A stretch of DNA of 64,000 bases from Catonia carolina (lineage: Eukaryota > Arthropoda > Insecta > Hemiptera > Achilidae): positions 100,170,748 through 100,234,747 of the forward strand of contig JAQMRL010000002.1 of the NCBI GenBank assembly GCA_035578175.1. Reading direction: 5' to 3'. Of the stretch, positions 44,627 to 57,867 are shown piece by piece. A program made the translations under genes and the position numbers. How positions within the stretch are numbered: position 1 is the first letter of the stretch; each line of letters starts with the position of its first letter. Under the pieces are notes generated by a model. That model was not told where the DNA came from and made no database searches. It saw only the letters and a list, made by a program, of their open reading frames with translations.

Positions 44627-45020
44627 GCCTATAAGAGACAGGTGGAGTGTTAAATTATTTTCACTCAATCTGTTCCAGGGCTACAAAAAATAGTTCTGGT
44701 TTTTATCACATGATCAGCCAATTAAATTACTGAATCATTTAAGAAAGAAGAGCTAGAGGTCTAAAAGATACTAGTCAGAGTTATCTCCTCTGAAAGTAAT
44801 GAATTTTATTATACAGACAGACCCTGTGGTGAATGAAGTGGAGGTGTTAATTGCAGGGTGAAAAATATGTGCTTTTTAGAGGGCCCGGTATGCTGATAAG
44901 CATACTTTTCCTCTCAGTGAGGTAGACAGTGGTAAACCAACTCAATCCTCGATTTACTTAGTAAAGCCTCTACAGGTTCAAACCAGCCTTTTGGCTGATG
45001 ACCAAAACAACAACAACAAA
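44627..45020 (+). mobile_element. SINE family B, full-length copy
   Basis: It starts near gcctataagagacaggtgga and runs through the cagggctacaaaaaatag block and the ctagtcagagttatctcctc block to a B-box-like aggttcaaaccagcc, then ggctgatgacc and an (AAC)n tail. It matches 58676-59051 (plus) and 8775-9119 (minus). This copy keeps both the tail and the box. No convincing target duplication was found. Confidence 0.75.
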
Positions 45021-45504
45021 ATGTATAGCAATATTGACAATTATCCATGTAGCACCATATCTTGAACGTTTAAGTCGTTTCGTGACATTTCTGTGTTACA
45101 AATTTTAAACCTCAATACCATATGACATTAATTCACTTGAATTTTAACTTTATTCTCCTAACGCTAAAAAGTTTTTTACTACTTCTTCTTCATATATTAC
45201 ATTTTTTCAGAATATTGTTAACCATTATAGATATATTGGAAACATTGGTAATATCACAGAATTGAAAACTACGCTGAAAAAATAAATATTGTGTCTATAT
45301 ATTTTCAAAGAACTACAATTCAGAGAATAAGCGTACAGTTTTTGAAGTAATAACCAGAAAAAGAAAACTGTGGAGTAAAACCGAAAAAATTAATTAATAG
45401 ATTATTTAAGTCGCCCCTCTAAAGCTTGCAATAAGCCTATACCCAGCGCAAAAACAATTATTGGCAAAAAATAAACCATTCTAGCAATAGCAATTGCAAT
45501 AGCA

Positions 45505-46030
45505 TGGATCGATGGCCAAGCCGCCAAGGAGTCTGCAGAAAAATAGAACGCAGGATTCTCAGAACATGCATTGGTAAAAAAAACCACAGTTGACAATCAG
45601 TACAGACTACTACCGAATGACCAAGTTTACAAAGATGTAGAGCCCATAACAGTAGCAATGAGAAAGAAACGAGTGTCCTGCTTTGGTAAAATAATCCGGA
45701 TGTCACCCGACAGACTTCTCTACAGCATAGTCAAGTACATGTTGAAATCCAAATCCCAGATCCAATATACTTGGTATAAAGAAGTACTAAAGGACATGCA
45801 AGAGCTGAAATTAACTGAACAGGATCAAAAATCACCATAATACAAACAGAAAATCAAAGACCACAACATTCGACTTACCACAATAATTGTACCTAAAAGA
45901 CCGGTACGGGTTTATTCAGAGGAAGTTCGCCAAAAGAGTTCTGAATGCTTAAAGGATTACCAACTCAAGCTAAAGGCTTGTAAATTGACTAAAGTGGTCC
46001 ATTGAGACCAACCAAGCGAAAAAAAAACAT
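45505..46030 (+). mobile_element. LINE relic, C-terminal region
   Basis: The plus strand reads KIERRILRTCIG, QYRLLPNDQVYKDVEPITVA, MRKKRVSCFGKIIRMSPDRL and KEVLKDMQELKLTEQ, then, after a stop at 45838-45840, YKQKIKDHNI. This is the well-known end of an insect LINE polyprotein. The element is heavily truncated, with no recognised target duplication. The family resembles the relic at 57868-58290. Confidence 0.8.
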
Positions 46031-46232
46031 CCAAATTTACTACTCCAAGAGTTGGCCTTATATGGAGCTTACCACGTATAATTTTAAATAATATAATATA
46101 GTTGAGAAAAACACTAATTTCTTTGTTATTACCCCAGGAAGTATTATGTTACACTTGTTCTGGGCTCAAGAAATACTTTCATTATCTTTGAGGCTGACCA
46201 AACCGTACCTCCATTCTACAGGGAAATACTCT

Positions 46233-46530
46233 TCAGAAACTCTTAGAAGAAGCTGCTCTTAATATGCTCAATGGAAGTTTACCACATTGATCTGCTATCT
46301 TTATAGCAACAGAAGATACACTTAAGTCAGCTTTTATCGTGGTACTTCTTAATTTATCTCTCAAACGACGCCCGTTTACAGTTCTCAAAAATTGCATAAA
46401 TTTGGGCTCTGAACACTTGCAATATCTACCTTTCACATTGACCAACTTGTAATGACCAACTATTGAGACATACAAAATGGTTGGCACTATCATGATATTA
46501 TACAGTGTTTTACTTAGATCTTTGAAGCTT
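46233..46530 (-). mobile_element. LINE relic, minus strand
   Basis: The minus strand reads DLSKTLYNIMIVPTILYVSI, then CSEPKFMQFLRTVNGRRLRD and STTIKADLSV. It corresponds to the (M)AVPTLLYGSE...AAEMKFLR...R.D..R segment of LINE C-termini and is comparable to the fragment at 11524-11995. It is open for 86 codons but lacks both ends. Confidence 0.72.
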
Positions 46531-48324
46531 TACCTCTTCAAAGTACCTTATAAGACGCCACACATTGATTGAAACTTGTTAAGTTTGAAATCTATGTTAT
46601 CGCACTTATAACTAATATCTGTAATCTAATAACTGTAATACGTGCTATTACAACCACTGTATTTAAAACTCTTAACTTGGTTCTAAACCAAGTTAATAAC
46701 TTATTCTATTCACATCGGATTTTCCCAACAAAACGCCATTATTTATTTATTTTGGATAGAGATATGAATTATATTTTACTTTTTACTCAGAGAGTGTAAT
46801 TTATTAACGTATTTTACAGCTCATCAGAAACTGATTGACTGATTGATTCACTCACTCTAAATTCAGTATTTCTCTAACTTCCCAAACACCTAAAAAGCTG
46901 AAATTCCCCACACTGTTCCTTAAGGTTTACACAGAAAAACTATTTTCCTACTATTTCTTGGATTTTGCAAAAAAAAACATGTAGGTGTAATGGTAGTAAT
47001 AAAATAATTTTGATTGAAATTACCAGGAAGGCCAGTGCATTTTTATTTACCTTGTAGAAACTTGAGGAAAATGTTTTTGCAACAGGTAATAGAAGACAGA
47101 TGGCTGGAATTGATATAGATCTGATTTAAAACCCAATCTAGTATGTCTATATAGGAGACAGTTGGTATTTGGGGGATTGAATCTAAAGTGATTGCGCCAA
47201 GGGATTTAAAAGGGATACTCTCTCTCTTCAAAAACTCTAAACAAGTAAAATAAATACAGTAGATGATACAAGGTAACTGGTCCACAAATAGTAAATAAAT
47301 TATTATATCTGGCCAGAAAAAATAAGTAGGACAGACTTACTTTCCCGCCAACCTTCAAGGAAAAAATTATATACTGTTGTAAATTTACTTATGTAGTAAT
47401 CATAACTTCGTATTTTGTTGTTTAGGTAAACATTTAAAAATTTGATTTGAAAATTCAAAAATTTTACTAAATGAACACTTTATGATGTGCGTAGTAATTT
47501 ACAACAAATGTCTCTTCACTTGATAGATAGTTATGAATTTTAGTCTAAAAAAAATTTGGTGTTAAACACTCACACGACTATCATCTCTTCGCAATGTAAA
47601 TAATATTTTAAAAAAATACCTACGTTTTTTTCTAATCATGAGTGAATGAGACTAAATAAAAACCAAAATCTTTTGAGAGAACAACAGGCTTAGTTCATCC
47701 GTGATACAGAAAATTATCTCAACCAAGAGACGCGTTTAAAATAAATTGATTATTTTGTTGCTACTGTACGGTATATCTTACTGTGAACAGTTGAATGTGA
47801 TTATTTTTTGTAAATTAAACAAAACAAAAACCACTGTCTTTTCTTTTACGTAATTAGTTTTTAATTTTTTCCATTTACTTTTTAAATCCCTAGATTTTGT
47901 TAGCTTAAAAGAAATCTCTCAAATTAATGGCAAGAATGTTTTGTTCTAAAGTCTCTCATTGGTAACATTTTGCAAAATAAATAACTTTTATAAAGTTCAT
48001 TAAATTCATGACAACGTCTTTTTTAAACTGATGTATAAAAAAAGAAAGAGGGTGGCCCAAAGGACTGAGGCTGTTTTTACCTGATTTTATTGCAGTATGA
48101 AGACTTTTATAATTTTTCTAACATCTGCGTGAACTAATTTAATTGAAAAAAAACCAAAATATTCTCTCAATATCCATAATGTATGTTAAATAAGTGATAT
48201 GAAAATAAGTATTAAAAATGAAGAGGAGGTAGGGGCATATAGTTGCAAAGTTAGAAAATCGTTTCCTGAAAAACATTTAATGTGATTGAACCTGTTTTCC
48301 TTTAAACCTTTCATTTATATTTTT
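46531..48324. other. Intergenic stretch
   Basis: No supported gene, RNA or element. Short open frames carry no recognisable motif. Confidence 0.45.
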
Positions 48325-48366
48325 TTGTAGTCCTGGAGCGAGTAGTTCAAGTAGTTAATATTTTAC
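48325..48366 (-). repeat. Fragment of SINE family B
   Basis: On the minus strand taaaatattaactacttgaa followed by ctcgctccaggactacaaaaa matches the 5' part of family B (ttaaattattt...ctagttccagggctacaaaaa). Only about 40 bp survive. Confidence 0.5.
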
Positions 48367-48861
48367 ATGAATGATTGTACACAATCTTTGATTTTGTACT
48401 TAGTTGATGTTATTTGGCTGCGTAGGAGAATGGGGCGGTCCCTTTTGCTTCCTTAAAACTGAAGCTCCTAAAAGCTTGCCTACATTATTCCGTCCTTCCT
48501 TATTCAGTCAACAAGTAGTCCCTTCCATTGTATAAATTTCAGGTGACTGTTCATCAAGTCTTTTGTGGAACCAGCTTTATTTACTTAAAGATTGAGGATA
48601 ACATGGACAGCAGTTTCTTCCCTCTTGTCATGGAATTATCAAACTACGTTACAATTAAATATCCCCATATAAAGTAAATGACTTACTGAGAAAAAGAAGA
48701 CTTTTGTATTTTACTCACAGTCCAGTAGAAACAAATGTTATAAAAGTTTCTGGAACTTACCTGAAAAGTAAAAAACATAAATTATAAATTATTTTTAAAA
48801 TGATTTACTAAAGCCACAGTATTTTCTATTGTAAACCTCTCTATGATCTCAGATATTCAAC

Positions 48862-48980
48862 TAGTAGAACGTCGCTACCAGAGCAGAAGTTAAATTGAAC
48901 TGGTTGAATGAGCGACTTAAATTGCTAAGTAGGGTGAGTAAATGACAGTCTTTTTGAACACTTATCAAATTAAAGCCAAT
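48862..48980 (+). repeat. Decayed fragment of SINE family D
   Basis: gtagaacgtcgctac, gaactggttgaatgagcgact and gtgagtaaatgacag follow the order of gtagaaagtcgctat, accggttgggcaagcgact and gtgaccagctaacag in family D. It is weak but co-linear. Confidence 0.45.
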
Positions 48981-49051
48981 ACAAGTCAAAAAACTGAAGG
49001 AAAGATGTGACAAATTGTAAAGTTTATTTAAAACAATAACTATAGTGAAAA

Positions 49052-49130
49052 GGCCGTTTCTGAGAAGTAATGGTGTGCACTAAATTATAAAATGCGCGAT
49101 CCCCGGATTCAATTCCCAGCTAAAAACTAA
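49052..49130 (+). repeat. Decayed tRNA-like SINE head, family C
   Basis: ggccgtttctgagaagtaat, then ggtgtgcac and ccggattcaattccc, align with ggccgtctacatagcgtagtgg...cgggtttgattccc of the 12058 copy. Confidence 0.5.
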
Positions 49131-49571
49131 CCATAATATAATGTTTGAAATTAGAATAGACAAATAGGAAGTAGGTTTCAAATAGAGTGGGAGGTTTTAA
49201 AAACAAAATATAAGTAGTGTAACAATAAATTTTAGAAATTGTAATTTACCGTAATAACCTGTTTTTAGAATGCCTTTATTTTATTGTAAGCTATGTATTT
49301 TTTTGCAATACTACAAATTCTATTTGGTTTCTATAAATGATTTTAAGTAGAAAAGTTTCAGCACTGTTCGTCTGTTTTAATATTTCTGTGTTGTGTTAAT
49401 TTTTGTCCTAAATACACCAGAATAATTTTGAAAAAGTAAAGAATTTTTTAAGAACAGAAACTTTCAAACAATAATACGTAACTATTATAATATAAATAGC
49501 CAATGAAAAAAGTGAGGGTGACAGGGTTGGGGAAATTGGAATTGCATTAAATTCAATTAAATAAACATAGG

Positions 49572-50115
49572 TTACGTTCACCTTACGACTTCAAACTTGT
49601 CCACCTGTGGTGCTGAATAACGTTCATATCCCACAGACCAGGGTAATGCGATATCATGGCTTATAGCTTGACAGGCGACTAATTTGGAATCATCATCTGC
49701 GTACGAAACGTTCAGAACTTAACCGCCGCCAGAAGCTACTCTTCTGCTTAATGAACCCTCGATCAGGATTGATCCTCCACTCCAAGATTTAATTATACAA
49801 ATCCCTTTTAAGACCAATCTGGAGTTATAGCGTCCAGCTCTTTGGAATAGCGGCAGAGAATAATTTAAAGTCGATCCAGGCCTTTCAATCAAAATTCTTA
49901 AGACTTGCTTCTGGCGCTCCTTTTTATGTAAGCAATAAAACCCTCCACGATTCAAAATTCTGACAGTAAAGGAGGTAACCTCGTTCTTGTATAGTACGTT
50001 TCACGAAAAACTAGATGACCATCCAAACCAACTAGCCTGTGATCTAGCTACAAGGAACTTCCCAACTGTGCGACGTCTAAAGCGGAAATGTAGTAGAGAC
50101 CTCTTGGTCTGAATA
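49572..50115 (+). mobile_element. Jockey-like LINE relic
   Basis: With frame changes, the plus strand gives TFTLRLQTCPPVVLNNVHIP, LDRRLIWNHHL, KSLLRPIWSYSVQLFGIAAE, QAFQSKFLRLASGAPFYVSN and RRLKRKCSRDLLV. This is the same C-terminal segment as the Jockey-like LINE at 41287-42315, but clearly older. The minus-strand open frames over it are antisense. Confidence 0.8.
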
Positions 50116-50599
50116 ACGGACAATACCCGAAGTTTTAGGCGAAGAATGTACCACTGGGTACCTCTTCTCCTTAAAGCGAAATTTTGCACCACCATTTAAA
50201 TATCGTATACGGAAGTTGTGCAGCTCAATGTACAGTACCGTAATAAAAATTAAAGACCAAAAAAGGAAAATTGACTGGTGCAGTTTTAATGTATACACTC
50301 TCTACTCGTCGGGGTGTCTGTCATCTTTGTGGAATTCCAGACAAATCAGGAGAATTTATGTGACATAATATCAGGTTACTAAGATTTTGAAGTTGGTTTT
50401 GGAACCTACAGTACAATTGCTAAATGCGTCATAACGTAAGGGATGCGTACGTTATCGTATAAATATTTTTTGAATACTTGACTGGGGGAAAATAGTAATA
50501 AGCTGTAAAAATTTACTTTGAATATGATGAATTCATAGAATAACTAACGAATTTGTTGAAAAATATTATGCTACCATTTTGGCTACCATACATCTAAAT

Positions 50600-50798
50600 T
50601 ATTTTACATCATATACATCATATACATCATATTTTACGCCGGCCGCATTGGCGCAGTTGGTAACGTGCTCGCCTCTCATCATGCGGTCTTGGGTTCGAAT
50701 CCCATTCAGGCATGGCATTTTTTCATACGTTACAAAATATCATTTCATCCTTCACCGTCTGCATTAGCAGTAATTGCAGAACAGTCGGACGTTAAACC

Positions 50799-50824
<26 letters not shown>
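50600..50824 (+). mobile_element. tRNA-derived SINE family A with a 5' extension
   Basis: The SINE proper starts at 50638 (gccggccgcattggcgcagt) and has A box tggcgcagttgg, B box ggttcgaatccc and a poly-A tail of about 27. The 12-bp duplication atacatctaaat occurs at 50588-50599 and 50825-50836. About 38 extra bases with three catcatata-like units lie between the 5' duplicate and the SINE head, so they were inserted with it or grew afterwards. Confidence 0.87.
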
Positions 50825-50830
<6 letters not shown>

Positions 50831-50836
50831 CTAAAT

Positions 50837-52364
50837 CGGTTGGAGCGTTACCATGTACGTTAAAGTTTCGAAGTCATTGGTAATTTTGATCGCTTGGAAA
50901 AGTCTGTATAACTGTCTCAGCTTATCATTTAGTTATATTGTTGGCTACGGTTGAATTGCAACGCGCACGTCCACCCACACATACATCTTATGGATGAATC
51001 TCATAAAGATATAAGAAAAATAAAAATGAAATACAATAAATATTTTACGATTTGTAAGATGATAATCTATAGTTTTATGTTGAAGTAATAAAATGTGTTA
51101 CATTTTTAATAAAGCTGCCATTATTACGCGCTGTCTTCATTTTATTCCAAAGGTCTTTTACGATTACAATAAAACTTGATATTACTTACAGTTAATATTT
51201 TAAAGGATAATAAAAAATAAAAAGGAAAAAAGAAAAATTAAAGGCGACTGTCTTCTTACTGTGAAAACTGAATCCCCTTAATTAGGTTGTGGTATTTATT
51301 TCCTCAGTTAAGACATTATAGGTACAGAGTGCCAAAATGAGTTACCCAGAAAAATATTATTTAGCATTTCAGAAAAATTTTTGAAACTTCCAGGGTACTT
51401 GTCAATCGTCAATTGTACTTTTTTAAACTGATTTTCCCCTAGTTTAGGTTGAAGTTCTTAAAATTTTTATATTATAATTCCCACTAAATGACATTGACTT
51501 AATACAGTTGTTAATCAAAACCACAGCGAAAATACTGTGTGTGTTAATAGTAAAGTAAATTATACTGTTTGTAATGATATTACTAATAGTGTTTTATCTA
51601 GTTCTGTGTAAATACCTTTTATTGCACTGTACGTATTTGAGTATTTGTTTTTTTTTAAATATAGTTTATTTTAAAACATCTTTTACACGCGGTTCAATAG
51701 ACCAGAAATGGAATATTGAGGTGAGAATAAAAAGTAAAGTGACTGACATAAACGGGAATATTAATAGCTAATCTTAAATTTTTTTTAATTAGTTATCAAA
51801 TCAATTTTAGGCATTGCACGAAATATTTGGCTTCTAAAAGTTCAATTACGGCTGAAGAATTATTTGAAGAATGAAACAAAAACGATGAAAAATTTTAATT
51901 ATAATAAATTATGTTTGTACTGACGACTCTCCCTTTTAATTTCATTATTATTTTATGTTAAAATCGGAAAGGTAGTAGATCTAAAATCTGGTGTCTGTTA
52001 AGTCTTTTGTTTAATGTGCTACTGTCTGATGGCTATTTATTAAGCTTTATATAAAGCTTGGCTACTGTCTGTGTTAGTCTGATGGGGATGATTAGGTTGA
52101 CGTTCTCATTTGATGTTATACTTTTTGCACTTGGTATATATTAGGTACTTATATGTACCTATATGTACCTTTATATCATAATGAATGTGTTTGTTCTAAA
52201 TGTACCATGGTGTTTTCAGTTTGGTTCTTAGAATAATTGATTGAAATCTTTAGTAGATTTTTTATTCGGTATTACTTCATTACTGTATGCCACACCTACG
52301 TGCAAGTTTGTAAATTATTTATGAAGTAATGTTTTGTTTCTATTAAAAACGCAAGTCAAGTGGT
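50837..52364. other. Intergenic stretch
   Basis: AT-rich with nothing I can support. The open frame at 51574-51771 is hydrophobic and low-complexity and is probably chance. Confidence 0.45.
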
Positions 52365-52632
52365 GTCAACAAAAAATATTTTTTTTTTTTAGGTTTGTTA
52401 TTTGTTATCGGGAACTGTACATTATTGAGAACTAACCAATTTGATTGCTGCTTTGCTGTATTTTTGACGTGAATCAGGCATGAGTTTGAACAGGGACCCC
52501 CCACCAGTAGAGTTTGTTCACGAATGGCTGTCAGCTGGTCACCATACAAAGTCGCTTGCCCAACCGGTGTTACTTAACAAATAATAGCGACTTGCTACGA
52601 GCTGACTGACTGGGCTGGCCCGAAGGCCAAAA
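52365..52632 (-). mobile_element. SINE family D, minus strand
   Basis: The minus strand matches 19720-19956 almost throughout: ggccagcccagtcagtcagc, caccggttgggcaagcgact, ctgttcaaactcatgcc and acagttcccgataacaaata, ending in a poly-A tail (plus-strand poly-T at 52379-52390). The minus-strand open frame here is repeat-derived. Confidence 0.82.
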
Positions 52633-55600
52633 AGTAAGTTTAAACATATAATCAGTTCCAGCCGTTTAATTTGTAATGGTATCACTAAGAATAAATTTAA
52701 CCAGATCTAAATTTTTTTATAGAATAATAATTTGTCTAAATTAACTGTTGACATTTTATAATCTTTTTAAAATAAAAGTTGGATAATTGGATTTGAAAAA
52801 AACATTTGAAAAATATTATTTCCTTACCCTTTGAATTGAATCATTAAATCAATCATTTTTAGAGTGATTGGATGTCATAATATTTGATTTATAATATAGT
52901 AGATGGGCTTTTTTTAAAACAATTCTGTATCGATTCTTAGGATGAGTGTTTTAAAGCTCAGTACGGGAAGGCTTACTTGTCACACAATAAAAATTTTTTT
53001 TTCCAGTTATTAACCAGTTCAAATTAGGTTCATATTTTGTAAATTTTTCGTCATTTTGTGACAACTCTCTCCCAAAATATCAATTTCATCGTTTTTAGGT
53101 GAATGTCAGTATTGTTTTCATTCTTTCAGTTTTGCGACGTTTGTACGTACAAAAAACTGAACAAAACCTTCTCGCCAATTTTTAACCAAGATTGTAATTT
53201 AAACATCTATAAAAATGTATTTGTAAGTTTTTGGTTCTTTCTTGAAAGTGAAGGATGAGTTCGAACAGGAGGATTTAACATTTTATTATAACCTCAAAAA
53301 GAAATTTTGGTCCATTTAGTTCCAGAAGGTAGTTTTCCGTAAAAGCCCCATCCTAGATTTACTAATAAAACTAGTTAATAGCTAGGGAGGGAGATAAGAA
53401 ACTTTTTCCAACTAATCTAATTAAATTGATGTATACCTAAGACATTTCTATCTTCATGAAGTTCTCATGTAAAAAACCTGTTCATTCAGAGTACAATTTT
53501 TGGCGTTTATTCCTTTTGATTCATTCAACTATGAACGAGTAGAAACATCTTCTACTTCTATATTTTTTCTGTCAAATTTTTTCTCTTTTTTATAGAACTT
53601 GGTGTAAAGCACAGCAATATGCTTGGTGAAAGTGAAACATACGCTACTAATAATTCATTGACTAGCTTGTTTATTAAAGTAATGAACTATGTCTACTTTT
53701 TTTAAATTACATAATATGCAAATTATTTACTCATTATTTGTGACACCATTAACAGGTTTATTTTTATATTTAGATAATGTGTTAATACTGTAATGCAAAA
53801 TTTCGATTTATTTATTATTATTATTATTATTGATGACATCAATGATGTACAATGAAGACGAATTTAATATTAATGACTATGATGGATGCTCTAATATATT
53901 AATGCGTTATATATTGTGTAATAATATATTTAATGGATAGTATTATGGATTCGATTGCGTGGGTATTACATCTCTAGAGAACTATTGTCTATATCTGTAC
54001 TAATTTTATAATGTTTGAAATATTGTATAAATCGATACGTGTAAAACATTCATTCGAAAAATCAAATTATTACAATATTTAGTTCAAAGGCACTGACAAA
54101 AAATACTCTCAATAAAAAAATCGATATCGTTAAACTGTAACATAATACACCACAATACAGTTAAAAAACTTAAAGTTTTATAAGAATCAGAATGTATCGT
54201 CTTTCAGAAAAAGATTTTTCAGAAGAATATAGAAATAAAAAGAAAGAATTATCTTGGAGAAAATACATGATCCAAAGAAACACTAAAATATAAGTTAGGA
54301 AGTAAGTTAATGAAGATACTATGTAATTGTGCGAATGAAAGAATGAGAAAAAAATTGTTTTATAAACATTTATATTTAATGAACAAGAGATAATTTACGA
54401 AACAATTATTTGATAGATGAAAATAATAATAATAATAATAATAATGAAACAGAATAAACTGTTCATAGCAACTGAAAATACATGAAGGCGTTAGTTAGGA
54501 CAGAGGACCAAAGCAAATTTAAAAAAAGGTTAATGGATTTGAGGGGTTTGAAGACGACGAATGACAACAAAAAATGCTCAGAAGAAACGAAGAAGTTAGA
54601 GAAAAATGAAAAAATTTGTGAAAGACAAAACAGCAATACGAAAGAGAAAAATCATCAAGCGTGAAAACATTATTTAACGTGATTATTAGTAGGCTAAAAC
54701 GATAAAAGAAGGAGAAAATAATTATAAATTGAAAAACAATGTCTGTTTTAATAGATTTTAAAATACGATATTTTTTTAATATGACGACTGCCTTACCCGT
54801 CTACAATACACAACTACAATACGCAGGTGAGGGTAACTGCAAAATTATGTGGCGTATTTAGATTTACCATATGTAAATGAAATAGGAGAAATAATTAAGG
54901 CCGTGTTTGAATAAGGAAATGTGAAGAGGCCTTCGTTAGATCAAAGCAGCCAATATTCCTCGTTCATTGAATAACAAACACTAAAATACTGATACTTTAC
55001 GTATACAGAACATAGTACAAACACGGTGAACTAGAGAATATAGCAAGGCGTTTCAGTAGAACTGATTAATGGAGCAGTCTGTATTCAGAGTTGAATTCTA
55101 AAGCTTTTCAAATGAAATCCAGAGATTTAATCACTAATCAAAACTTAGATTCAATAAATAATAGAATTAATCTTGGTAATCAACCGCAGTTATATTTTAC
55201 TATCACTATAATTCTAATTTTATTTATCTGATAAGGTAAAAGTTTGCATTGAGTAAATATATAAAATTTAAACAAAAGTTTTTGTAAATAATTCTTCCAT
55301 TAAAATAGCATCAAAAAATTCAGGCTTACTAATCAAAATCTCTGAGGAATGCAACTGAAAACATGTTTATGTCTGAAATACAACATTATCTAATAATCTT
55401 AAGATGCTTTTTGTTACGATATAGCTAAAATAATATGAACGACTGTTCGAATTCGGCAAATCCATAGACAGACTTCCGGATATTCATGTCCGTCTAAAGA
55501 GAGCGGAGAACACCAGTTTTCTTAGATATAGACTGCAATAATAAATATCAACAAAATAATGAATTATTGATAATCATTTAACTAAAAAAATCTAATATTT

Positions 55601-56847
55601 TTATAATTTTATTATCGGAAGTAACACTAATAGGTATCTCCTTTTTCAAGTCATTCATAACATTTGTTCACCCCTATAAGTCAACACACTTTTCGTTTTT
55701 TTTTAATACAGAAATAAACAAATGAAACAAAAAAATAAATAATACTTATTCAAGTTCATTACGGTTAAAACCAGTATACATGCAGTAAGCTTGTTTGTTG
55801 ATGTCAACAAACAAATATAAATTGAAACTATAATTATTATAGATTGTTACCTTATTCTAACACTAGTCTACAAACTAAAAATAATTGCTAAAATTCTTAC
55901 AGTACTAGATCTTCCAATACAATGTTTATGGCTACAGTTTTTTAATAAATCTTAACCAAAATAATAAACAATATAAAATCAATAGTACACATTTTCATTT
56001 ACTAATACACAATAACTATTTGTTAATAAGTTTAATTAATATTCAATTAATTTTTACTCTTAAGAAAAAACGAAGGATACTAAAGATGGAAAACAGACCA
56101 AGAAACAGAAATACATAATAATATTTCAATGATTCAAAAATTATTCAACTTTACATGACTAGGAGGCTCGAGTTCTCTGCATGTGTGGATTAAAAGAAAT
56201 GGTGAGAAATTAAAGGAGAGATTTAACTCTGCAAAAATGAAATAAGTAACTAGAAATTATTGTTCATTTGGGCGTTGGATGCAGAGAAAATAGCAAATAT
56301 GTTGGTTATTGGGTTACATTTGGAAATGGTCGAGTTGGTTTGAGATGGTGGCGTCGTTTTGGATCGATATTTTGAGATCAAGGCGGCCGCAGTGGCGTCT
56401 GTGGCTGGCGCCCCTCCAGTCCTATACTCAGTTGTCTTTACTTCTTAGTATTACACAATACTAGTAATAGTTGACAACTCACAAAACAAATTTTTTCAAT
56501 GTCTACAACTAAATAACTGAACCAATAAATTCTACAGAAAACCGTACAAGTTTTCTCACAATCCTATGTCAGTACTTTAATAAACTTTTTTCTAATGGTA
56601 TAACTGATATCCGTTAAAAATTGGAAAAAACTATAAAAATCAATTTCCACTCATTGTTTTAAGTAACGTAGGGTAATCATAAACAATTGAGCGCATGTCA
56701 TAGATGAATGAAAACTAACGAATAGAACATGCATATAAATTTATTGAAAAGGAAGTTTCAAACTGTTTTGTTGACAACAAGGAAATTTAAAAGTTTTAAA
56801 TGAACAGTTTTTGTGGCGTGTCTTCAAAACAATATCTTTATTATATA
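52633..56847. other. Gene-free stretch
   Basis: I find no supported gene or element in these 4.2 kb. (ATT)n lies near 53813-53831 and (AAT)n at about 54422-54446. The 60-codon frame at 54482-54664 is Lys/Glu-rich, low-complexity and not recognisable. A GC-rich patch at 56383-56420 (around gcggccgcagtggcg) stands out locally but matches nothing else in the window. Confidence 0.45.
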
Positions 56848-57613
56848 CTAGGAATCCCCACTCGCTTCGCTTCACAGCAGCTAATGTAGGCCTCATTAAA
56901 TTATTTTAAAACCTCTCTATATACAATATTTGTGGTTTTGTTGCCCTGTGGCAGCAAAATAAATTGTTTTTCTGCACTTCCAGCTCTAGAAAGTCCGACA
57001 TAAAGTTGTCCTTGAGTGAAGGAAGCACTCTTGTCTCAAATCGATGCCCACCGTTTTAAATGTTTGTCCCACGATTTAACAGAATTGAATAGAATTTATA
57101 GAAGAATACCGATGGAAAAGAAAAAGACAGTTGATGTATGGCTGTGATAAGAGACAGTAATACGTGGGTGCGGTACGCAGAGTAATTGGAAATATATGAT
57201 TCATTCACTACCTGTCGAATGAAAACAAATATATGAAAAACATTACATAAATAAATTTTTTGAATATTTCCGAATTTTTAATGTTTTTGGAATCGAATGT
57301 CATTCTTCACATTTTTCTATGAAATATAAAAGTTGAATCGTGCTTCTAGCCCAAAAAATATACCATCCAGAGGACTTAGAAAAAATAAAAGTGCTATGCA
57401 CCCGATAAACTAAAACATGCGACATCGTCACAGTTTAAGTTGCTTAACTCAATTAAAGTTACTTAAAGTTGCAAAATAGTCTATATTGATCAGGAAGCTC
57501 TAAGCTATGCAAAAATGAAAGATTTTTTAAAATCAGTTCAGTAGTTTCTGAGATTACCTCATACAAACAAACAAACAGGCGTTTCCTCTTTATTATAATT
57601 TTATTAGTACAGA
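56848..57613 (-). mobile_element. Short Helitron with helicase-tail remnant
   Basis: On the minus strand it begins TCTGTACTAATAAAATTATA at 57613, preceded by host A, and ends with a GC-rich stretch (gaagcgaagcgagtgggg) and CTAG at 56848-56851, followed by host T. Helitrons typically start TC, end CTRR with an upstream hairpin, and insert between A and T without duplication. No strong hairpin is obvious beyond the gaagcgaagcgag block. A helicase C-terminal remnant lies near the 3' end. The element is about 766 bp and non-autonomous. Confidence 0.75.
56895..57075 (-). pseudogene. Remnant of Helitron Rep/helicase C-terminus
   Basis: The minus strand reads GQTFKTVGIDLRQECF and, after one frameshift, TQGQLYVGLSRAGSAEKQ, then FILLPQGNKTTNIVYREVLK and a stop. 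QLYVGLSRAGS is the final helicase motif of PIF1-type helicases carried by Helitrons. Only the last roughly 60 residues remain, so it encodes no activity. Confidence 0.8.
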
Positions 57614-57689
57614 TTAAATTCATACAAACATTATAATATTATGACGTAACAGCGCTAATACCTATTAGTGTTATGTCTGTACGCTAATG

Positions 57690-57867
57690 AATGCCTGAAC
57701 ACCAGCCGGTAGAAGAAGGAGGGGTAGGCTGGAAGTGACATGGTTGGATGGGGTGCAGGAGGCAATGTCTTTGCGGCGGCTCTCCGATGGGGACTGGCAA
57801 AACAGCGAGTGGTGGTGCTTAGGAAGCGAGATACGGCTGAAGCTGTAAATCCTTGCACAAATATATA
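57690..57867 (+). mobile_element. LINE 3'-end relic
   Basis: With small frame changes, the plus strand reads TWLDGVQEAMSLRRLSDGDW, then VVVLRKRDTAEAVNPCTN. This resembles the W.D.V..DL....NW..LA.DR..WR C-terminus of insect LINEs. The family match is from memory and the copy is short. Confidence 0.5.

Noticed and set aside
44400..46910. Similar ctgactgatt-rich blocks near 44405 and 46830
   Set aside because: The resemblance is short and partly low-complexity, and I could not align the flanks.
54482..54664. 60-codon Lys/Glu-rich frame
   Set aside because: Low complexity, no splice signals and no recognised domain.
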